64,000 nt of DNA from positions 557,501 to 621,500 of the forward strand of contig NZ_CP115484.1 in the NCBI RefSeq assembly GCF_027627475.1, read 5' to 3'. This DNA comes from Paenibacillus sp. SYP-B4298 (GTDB lineage: Bacteria; Bacillota; Bacilli; Paenibacillales; Paenibacillaceae). Positions 10,832 to 18,318 of this stretch are shown in pieces. The notes beneath the pieces were generated by a model that saw only the letters and a list, made by a program, of their open reading frames with translations, was not told where the DNA came from and ran no database searches. Numbering within the stretch: the first letter of the stretch is position 1; each line of letters begins with the position of its first letter. The translations under genes were made by a program, and so were the position numbers.

Positions 10832-11841
10832 ACGGCATCGTGTTTCCTGACCATCGGGAGCTGGATTTTGTGGCGCTGGGCAGAGTCTGTGTCGATCTGA
10901 ATGCCAATGAGCGCAACCGTCCGATGGAAGAGACGGTCACCTTCACCAAATATGTCGGCGGCTCGCCTGCCAATATTACAATTGCGCTGGCACGGCTCGG
11001 CATGCGCACGGGCTTCATCGGCAAGATCGCTGATGATGCGCTTGGACGGTTCATCCGCGGGTATCTGGAGCGTATGAGCATCCGCACTGACAATATCGTG
11101 ACGGATGACAGCGGCGCAGTAACTGGGCTGGCGCTTACGGAGATCAAGTCACCGACCGATTGCAGCATATTGATGTATCGTGAGCACGCGGCTGATCTGG
11201 AGCTGCGGCCTGATGAAGTGCATGAGGAGATGATTGCGAGGTCCAGGGCGCTGCTGATCTCCGGCACGGCGCTTGCCAAAAGCCCGTCGCGCGAGGCGGT
11301 ATTTCAGGCGCTGGCCTATGCGCACAAGCATAAGACGGTGACGATCCTCGACATCGACTATCGCGCATTCACTTGGAGGTCGCTGGATGAAGCGAGTATC
11401 TACTGCAACCTGGCGGCAGTGCAGTGCGACATTCTGCTTGGCGGGCGTGAGGAGTTCGACCTGCTGGAGAGAACCTCCGGGCCAAGGGGCGAGGGGGATG
11501 AGGCAACTGCACGGCACTGGTTCGAGCAAGGAGCACAGCTCGTGGTGGTCAAGCACGGCGGGCACGGCTCGGTTGTATTCACGCCCGATGGGGGGAGCCA
11601 TCGGGGCGGTATTTTCCCGGCGAAGCAGATGGTGAAGACGTTCGGAGCAGGCGACGCCTATGCAGGGGCTTTCATCTACGCCCTGATGCATGGCCGACCA
11701 CTGGAGGCTTGCCAGCAGTATGGCAGCGCGGCAGCGTCGATCGTCGTGTCCAGCCATAGCTGCTCGGATGCGATGCCGACGGTGGAGCAGATCGATGCGT
11801 TGATTGCAGAGTTTAGTAGTGAAGAGGGGGAGACACCATGA
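10828..11841 (+). CDS. iolC: 5-dehydro-2-deoxygluconokinase
   Basis: 337 aa, PfkB/ribokinase-family kinase that phosphorylates 5-dehydro-2-deoxy-gluconate. PfkB signature 1 is seen in [17 protein letters not shown]. Signature 2, with the catalytic Asp at about residue 275, is in [17 protein letters not shown] longer frame opens at 10789 inside iolB, but AAGGAGG sits correctly for the ATG at 10828, which overlaps the iolB stop. It overlaps the next gene by four bases in the same way. Confidence 0.94.
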   Translation: MNGIVFPDHRELDFVALGRVCVDLNANERNRPMEETVTFTKYVGGSPANITIALARLGMRTGFIGKIADDALGRFIRGYLERMSIRTDNIVTDDSGAVTGLALTEIKSPTDCSILMYREHAADLELRPDEVHEEMIARSRALLISGTALAKSPSREAVFQALAYAHKHKTVTILDIDYRAFTWRSLDEASIYCNLAAVQCDILLGGREEFDLLERTSGPRGEGDEATARHWFEQGAQLVVVKHGGHGSVVFTPDGGSHRGGIFPAKQMVKTFGAGDAYAGAFIYALMHGRPLEACQQYGSAAASIVVSSHSCSDAMPTVEQIDALIAEFSSEEGETP

Positions 11842-13292
11842 CAGCAGAGGTAAGAGCGGTGCAGAACTATATTGGGGGAAAATGGACGGATGCTGGCACA
11901 AGCCGTACCGAGCAGGTGGTTAATCCCGCTACAGGCGAGGTGATTGCGACGGTGCCGTTGTCTACGGCAGCGGATGTGGAGCAGGCTGTGGCGGTGGCTC
12001 AGGCGGCATTCCAAGAATGGAGCCGCGTGCCCGTGCCGCGTCGCGCACGGATTATGTTCGCGTACCAGCAATTGCTGGTGAAGCATTGGGATGAGCTGGC
12101 GAAGCTGATCACGATTGAGAACGGCAAAAATCTGGCGGAGGCGCAGGGTGAGGTACAGCGCGGCATTGAATGTGTCGAATTCGCTGCGGGCGCGCCAAGC
12201 CTGATGATGGGGAGTACGCTGCCAGATATTGCGACGGGGCTGGAATCCTCAATGTACCGTTATCCACTCGGGGTCATCGGCGGCATTACGCCGTTTAACT
12301 TCCCGATGATGGTGCCATGCTGGATGTTCCCGCTCGCGATTGCCTGCGGCAATACGTTCGTGCTCAAGCCATCGGAGCGGACGCCGCTGCTGGCGTGCCG
12401 TCTGGCTGAGCTGCTACAGGAGGCGGGGCTGCCAGATGGTGTGTTCAACATCGTGCATGGCGCTCATGAGGTCGTGAACGGGCTGCTGGAGCATGAGGAT
12501 GTGAAGGCGATCTCCTTCGTCGGCTCGCAGCCGGTGGCTGAATACGTGTATAAGACGGCAGCGGCTCATGGGAAGCGGGTGCAGGCGCTGGGCGGAGCGA
12601 AGAACCATTCGATCGTCCTGCCGGATGCTGATCTGGAGCTGGCAGTGAAGGAGATCACGAATGCGGCCTTCGGTTCTGCGGGCGAACGCTGTATGGCATG
12701 CTCGGTCGTGGTGGCTGTAGGCGAGACAGCGGATGAGCTTACGGAGCGCTTGCTTGCGGTGGCCAAGGGGCTATCGATCGGCAGCGGACTGACGCCAGGC
12801 AACTTCCTCGGGCCGGTCATTCGCGAGGGGCATAAGGAGCGCACCGCCTCATACATTCGTAGCGGCATCGAGGAGGGGGCGAAGCTGCTGCTCGATGGCC
12901 GGGAGTGCGAGGCGAGCCAGGGCGAAGGGTACTTCGTCGGGCCGACGATCTTCGATCATGCGCGGCCTGGGATGACGATCTGGCGCGACGAGATTTTTGC
13001 TCCGGTGCTGCAGATTGTCCGTGTGGCGACGCTGGAAGAGGCGATCGAGCTGACGAATGGCTCAGAGTTCGCTAATGGAGCCTGCTTGTATACGACGAGC
13101 CTGAGTGCGGTGCGCACGTTCCGTGAGACGATCGATGCGGGGATGCTGGGTGTCAATGTCGGGGTTCCGGCACCGATGGCGTTCTTCCCGTTCTCCGGAT
13201 ACAAGAAATCATTCTATGGCGACCTGCACGCAAATGGACGCGATGGCGTGGAGTTCTTTACTCGGAAGAAGATGGTTGTCGCACGGTACTAG
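11838..13292 (+). CDS. iolA: Methylmalonate-semialdehyde dehydrogenase (CoA-acylating)
   Basis: 484 aa, aldehyde dehydrogenase superfamily. It oxidises malonate semialdehyde, the last inositol intermediate, to acetyl-CoA with loss of CO2; the same enzyme acts in valine breakdown (mmsA). The catalytic Cys is about residue 285 in [11 protein letters not shown]-site segments GGITPFNFP and FVGS are present, as is [13 protein letters not shown], which marks the MMSDH branch. ATGA overlap with iolC shows coupling. It carries no N-terminal extension. Confidence 0.94.
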   Translation: MTAEVRAVQNYIGGKWTDAGTSRTEQVVNPATGEVIATVPLSTAADVEQAVAVAQAAFQEWSRVPVPRRARIMFAYQQLLVKHWDELAKLITIENGKNLAEAQGEVQRGIECVEFAAGAPSLMMGSTLPDIATGLESSMYRYPLGVIGGITPFNFPMMVPCWMFPLAIACGNTFVLKPSERTPLLACRLAELLQEAGLPDGVFNIVHGAHEVVNGLLEHEDVKAISFVGSQPVAEYVYKTAAAHGKRVQALGGAKNHSIVLPDADLELAVKEITNAAFGSAGERCMACSVVVAVGETADELTERLLAVAKGLSIGSGLTPGNFLGPVIREGHKERTASYIRSGIEEGAKLLLDGRECEASQGEGYFVGPTIFDHARPGMTIWRDEIFAPVLQIVRVATLEEAIELTNGSEFANGACLYTTSLSAVRTFRETIDAGMLGVNVGVPAPMAFFPFSGYKKSFYGDLHANGRDGVEFFTRKKMVVARY

Positions 13293-13500
13293 GATGTAGA
13301 GTCTTGACATAAGTACGCTGGCATCGCAAGGGGCAACCGAACATGGCTGCGGCACAATAAGGGTCGAAGGCGACGGACACGATTGTTCCGCAGAGCGGTG
13401 GCCGTCTGTAGATGGGTTATTGGAAGGATTGTTTTCGAGTGATATGGAGCTTGAAACAGCATAAGGCTGGAGCATGATGAGGAGAGGGGACGGCAGGCAG

Positions 13501-14535
13501 ATGAAGCAAGTGAAGCTTGGAATTATAGGCGCAGGACGAATCGGTAAGCTGCATGCCGAGAATATGAGGGGGCTGCCGCAGGCGCAGGTGCGGGCGATCT
13601 CGGATCTGTATCCAGATTCGCTCCACAGCTGGGCAGACGCTAGCGGTCTGCCAGGGGTGCGCGTTAGCGGGAGCTATCGGGACATACTGGACGATGCGGA
13701 GATTGAGGCGGTGCTCATCTGCTCGCCCACTGATACGCATATTGACTTGATCAAGGAGGCGCTGCAGGCGGGCAAGCATATCTTCTGCGAGAAGCCGATC
13801 AGCTTCAATCTGCGAGAGACGGCACAGATTGTGGAGCTGGTGAAGGCGAAGGGGCTGAAGTTCCAGACGGGCTTCAATCGCCGATTCGATCATAATATGA
13901 GCCGTGTGCAGGAGCTGGTACGCGCAGGACGGATCGGTGAGCCGCACCTGCTGCGCATCACCTCGCGCGACCCGGAGCCGCCGCCAGAATCGTATATCGC
14001 CAGCTCAGGCGGGCTGTTCATCGATATGGCGATCCATGATTTTGATCTGGCGCGATTCATGATGAACAGTGAAGTCGTCGAGGTATACGCTCAAGGCGCG
14101 GTGCTGATCGATCCGGTCTTCGCGAAGCATGACGACATCGATACGGCGACGATCTCCCTGCGCTTCGCGAGCGGTGCACTGGGAGTCATCGACAATAGCC
14201 GCAAGGCGCATTATTATGATCAGCGTGTCGAGGTGTTCGGCTCGGAGGGATGTCTGAGCATCCAGAACGATACACCGAATACAGCGGAGCTGCACACTGC
14301 GGCAGGTGTCTACCGCGATAAGCCGCTTTATTTCTTCCTGGAGCGGTACACCGGGGCGTATGTGCGGGAGCTGGAATCGTTCGTGCAGGCGATAGCTGGT
14401 GGAGCTGACGTTCCGGTGAGTGCGTATGATGGCTATCAGGCCGAGCTGATCGCTCACGCCGCCAAGCTCTCGCTGCGTGAGCGGCGGCCGATCGCCCTGC
14501 AGGAGCTGGAGGTTGCGCTGCAACAGCAGCAGTAG
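13501..14535 (+). CDS. iolG: Inositol 2-dehydrogenase / Gfo-Idh-MocA oxidoreductase
   Basis: 344 aa from the ATG at 13501. Rossmann motif GIIGAGRIG near the N-terminus, EKPISFN with the family Lys, and a C-terminal Gfo/Idh/MocA domain (DMAIHDFDLARFM). It oxidises myo-inositol to scyllo-inosose with NAD, the first step of the pathway. The gene lies 208 bases past iolA, without a visible terminator between. Earlier ATGs at 13474 and 13477 would add 8-9 unconserved residues. GGAGAGGGG upstream fits the 13501 start loosely. Confidence 0.9.
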   Translation: MKQVKLGIIGAGRIGKLHAENMRGLPQAQVRAISDLYPDSLHSWADASGLPGVRVSGSYRDILDDAEIEAVLICSPTDTHIDLIKEALQAGKHIFCEKPISFNLRETAQIVELVKAKGLKFQTGFNRRFDHNMSRVQELVRAGRIGEPHLLRITSRDPEPPPESYIASSGGLFIDMAIHDFDLARFMMNSEVVEVYAQGAVLIDPVFAKHDDIDTATISLRFASGALGVIDNSRKAHYYDQRVEVFGSEGCLSIQNDTPNTAELHTAAGVYRDKPLYFFLERYTGAYVRELESFVQAIAGGADVPVSAYDGYQAELIAHAAKLSLRERRPIALQELEVALQQQQ

Positions 14536-14736
14536 GCGCAGGAATAGCCAGCAAGCGTCAGGCAGCGGGCGTGGCGGGGTATATGTGATTGTGATGCGCT
14601 GGCAAGCCTTCAGCTTGCAGTTGAGGCCTGTATAGTGGAAGGCTGCATCACCTGTGTAAAGCAAGGGCTAGGTCTGAACGCACGCGGTCATCTATGGTTC
14701 ATAGAATAAGCATCGCATAAGATAAGCGCGTCATTC

Positions 14737-14771
14737 AGGGAGAGCTCTCATGAGCCTCCCTAGTTTTTTTT
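14737..14771 (+). terminator. Terminator of the iol operon
   Basis: AGGGAG / CTCCCT outer stem (14737-14742 and 14756-14761) with inner GCTC/GAGC, followed by AG and eight T. It lies 200 bases after iolG. The operon therefore ends here without iolJ, a transporter or iolR. Confidence 0.85.
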
Positions 14772-14801
14772 CGACAGAAGACCAGATCTGATCCGTTCAG
14801 A

Positions 14802-15063
14802 GTTTTCAGACACGCACTGGTAGTATGACATCGATTTTCGGGCTCAAACCAGAAATCAGTGCTTGACTTGGGCCGAGATGAGACGCTACGGGACAGAGGG
14901 TTCTTCCGATCGCTGTTAAAGCCCGATTCCTTTTATTTATATGAGGACTATGGTGGGAATCGGTCTTTAAAGGCGAACACTGACGTTTCTCCAGAATCCC
15001 TCCGCCCCTCCTCTAAACTCTGTTTTCTGTCAAGCACTGATTATTAGGTTGAGCCGATTTTCG
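14802..15063. repeat. Palindromic repeat element, MITE-like
   Basis: TCGGGCTCAAACC...AATCAGTGCTTGAC at 14838-14867 has an inverted partner at 15029-15057 (ATCAGTGCTTGAC perfect, about 25 of 30 bases over the whole arm). A second inner inverted pair is GTTAAAGCCCGATTCC near 14917-14932 and GGAATCGGTCTTTAA near 14957-14971. A rough direct repeat (GTTTTC..CA.GCACTG...CGATTTTCG) links 14802-14842 with 15019-15063. No transposase gene fits inside. It looks like an internally deleted or non-autonomous transposon. Confidence 0.55.
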
Positions 15064-15071
15064 AGTTCTAT

Positions 15072-15641
15072 CTATAATTCTGTATTCCAGTCCATATAGC
15101 CCTTTGTCAGCTTTCGCGTGAGATGTACGGCTTCCTCACGATCCATGACCGGGGCTGATAGTACATAACCATCATTATGATTCCATCCCGTCGGTTGCCC
15201 ATCAATATAGGTCATTAAAATCGTAAATGCTGTAAAATCCTCATTTATGAATATATCCCCAAGCGATATGAGGCTTGTGCTGCCCTCGTCATTAAACTGA
15301 ACATATCCTAACACGGCGGGTTTATTCTCTTGATAAGCAATCTCTACATAGGTCTGGTCGCCTTGTAAACTGAATCTGTCGTCTTGAATTTCAAAATAAC
15401 CTTGAAACTTATGCTTACCCCAAAGGCTTTTTTCGAATTTTCCCTTGATTCTCAAGTTCACCTCATGCTTGAAGCTGTCATTGTAATTACCGGACTGATA
15501 AATGATGCCTGTTAGCGTCATATCTCTTCGCTGTGGATATGTGATGATCATTATTATAATCGATATAGTAAGTAGAATTGGAATAATGATCATCCCTGTT
15601 TTTCTTGTTGTTGGATTCATCGATTTCCATCTTCTCATCAT
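15072..15641 (-). CDS. Hypothetical membrane-anchored protein
   Basis: 189 aa from the ATG at 15641. A basic N-terminus is followed by one strongly hydrophobic segment (GMIIIPILLTISIIIMIITY) and a soluble domain of about 150 residues rich in beta-strand-like sequence. It is probably a type II or lipid-facing anchored protein with its domain outside the cell. An in-frame ATG at 15662 would add seven residues, but the GGGGGA sequence fits the start at 15641 better. It is not recognised as a known family. The next gene on the same strand ends 58 bases upstream. Confidence 0.6.
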   Translation of the reverse strand: MMRRWKSMNPTTRKTGMIIIPILLTISIIIMIITYPQRRDMTLTGIIYQSGNYNDSFKHEVNLRIKGKFEKSLWGKHKFQGYFEIQDDRFSLQGDQTYVEIAYQENKPAVLGYVQFNDEGSTSLISLGDIFINEDFTAFTILMTYIDGQPTGWNHNDGYVLSAPVMDREEAVHLTRKLTKGYMDWNTEL

Positions 15642-15698
15642 ACGATGTAATCCCCCATTCAAGTCGTTGTTTCCTAAGAAGAGTATTCTGAGATACAG

Positions 15699-16121
15699 TC
15701 ATAGAGGGAATGTGGTAACTATAGACGATGTATCGCGGTGAGCCGGTAATCCACTCAAATGCTCATGCACCAGCTTCCAGTTCCCCTGTTCATCCTTCAA
15801 GAATACGTTGGTGGCTCTGCCGCTGCCTTGAACGAACTTGCCATTTGCATAGCCTTCATAGTGATAATAATAGATGCAGGTCGCCGCATCCGCGGTATTC
15901 ACCAACCACTGAACGTGGGAAGCAGCGTACTTTTCCTCATGAATCATCCTCCAGGCATACTCGAAATAATGACGAATCTCGTCGATCGTCTTACACTCCT
16001 GATCTCCAAACCAATAGACGGCATGGGGATGCAGCATCTTCGCCACGTTGTCGAATTCATGGCTATTGGTGGCCTGTATGTATTGTTCGAGCGCTTGTTC
16101 CGGGTGCACTACATATCTCAT
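15699..16121 (-). CDS. SnoaL/NTF2-like domain protein
   Basis: 140 aa, cytoplasmic. The pattern EQYIQATNSHEFDNVAKMLH, then VYWFGDQECKTIDEIRHYFE, then a strand-rich C-terminus ending NWKLVHEHLSGLP is that of small NTF2-like (SnoaL, DUF4440) proteins. These bind small molecules or act as isomerases or hydrolases; the substrate here cannot be told. Its ATG overlaps the stop of an upstream gene remnant (ATGA at 16118-16121). It was probably the second gene of a coupled pair. Confidence 0.7.
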   Translation of the reverse strand: MRYVVHPEQALEQYIQATNSHEFDNVAKMLHPHAVYWFGDQECKTIDEIRHYFEYAWRMIHEEKYAASHVQWLVNTADAATCIYYYHYEGYANGKFVQGSGRATNVFLKDEQGNWKLVHEHLSGLPAHRDTSSIVTTFPL

Positions 16122-16273
16122 CCCTTCAAATTATACTCATACTTTCCATTAGACGGAAATACAATCCCGAAGGTTGCCGACCAATCGATAAGGCTCACAA
16201 ATTGTATTTCCCAATCCCCCACACCATCGATATACTGGATAGAGACGGTGTCTATGGAGGGCCCTGCCAACAC
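16118..16273 (-). pseudogene. C-terminal remnant of an unidentified protein
   Basis: A minus-strand frame without a good start or ribosome site reads SIDTVSIQYIDGVGDWEIQF and continues to VFPSNGKYEYNLKG, ending in a TGA that overlaps the SnoaL-like start. The sequence looks like the end of a real protein. Most of it lies inside a segment repeated at 28147-28244, where the same frame is broken by a stop and a frameshift. Family unknown. Confidence 0.4.
16145..16241. repeat. Dispersed repeat, copy 1
   Basis: About 97 bases, roughly 88% identical by hand count to 28147-28244 in the same orientation (shared blocks ATCCCGAAGGTTGCC, GGCTCACAAATTGTATT, CCCACACCATCGAT). Copy 1 keeps an open minus-strand frame; copy 2 does not. 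Confidence 0.75.
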
Positions 16274-16370
16274 ACCGCTTCAGGGGCTGGTCTGCCTGTG
16301 AGACGGGAGGCGCGCAGTGGCAGGGCTCCAGGGTCATCGTGAAACGATATGACAGATGGGGGAAGACAAG

Positions 16371-18065
16371 TTGAACAAGAAAATAGCGATGCTGCTGGTG
16401 CTCGTGATGGTGTTGGCATTAGGGGGGCAGCTTCCTGCGGCGCAGGCAAGCGCAGGCAAGAGCGCACAAGGAACCGAGAGCACGATGATCGTCAATGGAG
16501 AGCGCTGGTATATCTACGGCTATAATATTGATTATGCCAATTATTTCAGACTGCGAGACGTCGCCGTCGCCATGAACAATACGCCAAGCGAATTCAATGT
16601 CGGCTGGAACAGCCAGGCCAATGCGATTGCATTGACAAGCGGACAGCCATACACGGGCGAGAGACCTGCGGATAACTTCGGATGGGATAGTAAACGTGCT
16701 GTTCCATCATCATCCGCACTGATCGTCGATGGCAAGGCGCACACGATGCAGGCTTATGTGATTGATCAAGAGACGTATTTTCAGCTTCGTGATCTGGCGG
16801 CGATTACTGGCTTCCAAGTAGCCTATGACCGGGCCAACGACACGATCTATATGAATAGCAAGGCGCCCAAGGATGCCTATCACGCAGCATCCAAGGGAAC
16901 ACTGGAGGATAATGCACAAGGCAGAGAGTACACACGCTGGGCCAGCCCGATCCAGCAATATGTGTATGCGAACAAGGATCAGACCTTGACAACGGTCGAT
17001 GCGTCGGACAAGCTCTACATTCATACATACAATGACCGCTTCGAGCTCGTCTCGTCCGTGGCGCTGGACTATGAGCTGCCTATGTTTGGCGCCTTCTATA
17101 GCGGCTCTGACTACAACTACATTGTATTCGGGCAGGAAAATAAAGCGGAGGATAACAGCCTGGAAGTGCTGCGTGTGGTGAAGTATGATAAGCAATTCAA
17201 GCGCATATCCAGCGCGGCGGTAACCAATGCCTATACGGTCATTCCGTTTGATGCGGGCTCGGCGCGGCTGGCGGAGCAAGGCAGCACGCTCGTGCTTCAT
17301 ACGGCAAGAGAGCGCTATACAACGGAGGACGGACTGAATCACCAATCCCAGCTTATAGTCATGATCGATAGCGAGAAGATGCAGGTCACCAATGATCTGG
17401 GACGGTTTCAAAAGAATCATGTCAGTCATTCCTTTGACCAATACGTGCTGTTCGACGGAGCCGAGCATGTGCTGCTGGATCATGGCGATGCCTACCCACG
17501 GTCGATCGTCATCCACAAGGGCGACGGGCTGAGCTATGTGGAACGTGATGTCGTTACGATCCCTGGACGGATCGGGGCCAATGCAACAGGCGTATCGTTG
17601 GGCGGATTCGAACAATCTGGCAGCTCATACCTGGTGGCGTACAACACGATCAATCATAATGCTGCGACCGGATATACAAGCTATGAGATTAGCGGTGTGG
17701 ACGACCGTGAGCGGGAGATTAAGATTGCAGCCGTGCCGCGCAGCAACGTGGAGCAGGGGGACATCACCTATACGTCGATCGCGAGCTATATCGGCAAAAA
17801 ACAGCGGGCTTCCGTTCCCCAGCTCGTCAAGCTTAGCGAGGAAAGCTTCATGCTGCTGTGGCAGGAGTTCGAGAGTGACGATTATGATGCTGCATCCTTG
17901 GTCAGATATGTGCAACTGGATGGCAAGGGCAATAAGGTGGGATCGATCAAGAGCGTTCGCTACTTCAAGCTATCCCAGGTGTCACCCATTGTATATAATA
18001 ATCAGATCGTATGGTTCACTAATGAACAGAATCAGAGGACATTCTATACGATTCCATTGACGTAA
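16371..18065 (+). CDS. Secreted stalk-domain (copper amine oxidase N-like) protein
   Basis: 564 aa from a TTG at 16371, preceded by GGGGGAAG at 6-bp spacing; an ATG at 16356 is in frame but lies at the ribosome site itself. There is a clear signal peptide (KKIAMLLVLVMVLALGGQLPAAQAS). Residues 40-165 hold two stalk repeats with YFRLRDVAVAMNN and YFQLRDLAAITGFQVAYD, as in CuAOD_N domains. The remaining 400 residues have many beta-propeller-like strands with no recognised catalytic motif. It is likely an extracellular or wall-associated protein. An IS3-type relic sits in its 3' terminator. Confidence 0.75.
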   Translation: MNKKIAMLLVLVMVLALGGQLPAAQASAGKSAQGTESTMIVNGERWYIYGYNIDYANYFRLRDVAVAMNNTPSEFNVGWNSQANAIALTSGQPYTGERPADNFGWDSKRAVPSSSALIVDGKAHTMQAYVIDQETYFQLRDLAAITGFQVAYDRANDTIYMNSKAPKDAYHAASKGTLEDNAQGREYTRWASPIQQYVYANKDQTLTTVDASDKLYIHTYNDRFELVSSVALDYELPMFGAFYSGSDYNYIVFGQENKAEDNSLEVLRVVKYDKQFKRISSAAVTNAYTVIPFDAGSARLAEQGSTLVLHTARERYTTEDGLNHQSQLIVMIDSEKMQVTNDLGRFQKNHVSHSFDQYVLFDGAEHVLLDHGDAYPRSIVIHKGDGLSYVERDVVTIPGRIGANATGVSLGGFEQSGSSYLVAYNTINHNAATGYTSYEISGVDDREREIKIAAVPRSNVEQGDITYTSIASYIGKKQRASVPQLVKLSEESFMLLWQEFESDDYDAASLVRYVQLDGKGNKVGSIKSVRYFKLSQVSPIVYNNQIVWFTNEQNQRTFYTIPLT

Positions 18066-18086
18066 TGAATCGGACGACGCTGCTAT
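18036..18086. repeat. 3'-end repeat, copy 1 (intact gene end, broken terminator)
   Basis: AGGACATTCTATACGATTCC through GACGCTGCTAT includes the last codons and stop of the stalk protein gene. A near-identical segment is at 38574-38622, where the following hairpin is complete. In this copy the second half of the hairpin is replaced by the IS3-type relic. Confidence 0.65.
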
Positions 18087-18087
18087 G

Positions 18088-18170
18088 AACTGCACCCCAT
18101 CAAGTAGACAGTACAAAAAATAAAGATTATTAAGCGGCCTTAGCCCTAAATTCAATGGGAGTGAGGATTC
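18088..18170 (-). mobile_element. Relic of an IS3-family insertion (end plus transposase tail)
   Basis: The minus strand reads ILTPIEFRAKAA then TAA (stop at 18130-18132). This resembles the C-terminus of IS3-family OrfB transposases. About 40 bases further comes an end of the form ...ACTTGATGGGGTGCA, a typical IS3-type terminal repeat ending in CA. Upstream of the isoleucine the frame meets a stop, so only the last dozen codons survive. It interrupts the terminator of the stalk gene. Confidence 0.6.
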
Positions 18171-18223
18171 AAGGAAAAGAACAAGGCATTAAGGTTGAAA
18201 GTTTCCGTATTGAAGTTAAATGA

Positions 18224-18271
18224 TGGTATAATATCTTCATGAAATTGATATTGATAATTAAAATCAATACA
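18224..18271 (+). promoter_or_regulatory. Promoter and Fur-type box of the siderophore operon
   Basis: An extended -10 (TGGTATAAT, 18224-18232) is followed by GATATTGATAATTAAAATC (18247-18265), which matches the 19-bp Fur consensus at 15 of 19 positions, within the inverted repeat ATTGAT...ATCAAT. The box lies just past the predicted start of transcription, so iron-bound Fur should block it. Confidence 0.7.
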
Positions 18272-18318
18272 TGATTGTTATGAAGCCACTACAGGCTCAG
18301 TAAAGGAGCACCCCTCTA

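Noticed and set aside
14859-15047. 62-codon frame within the palindromic element
   Set aside because: It spans the inverted repeat arms and has no ribosome site or protein-like pattern; the repeat structure explains it better.
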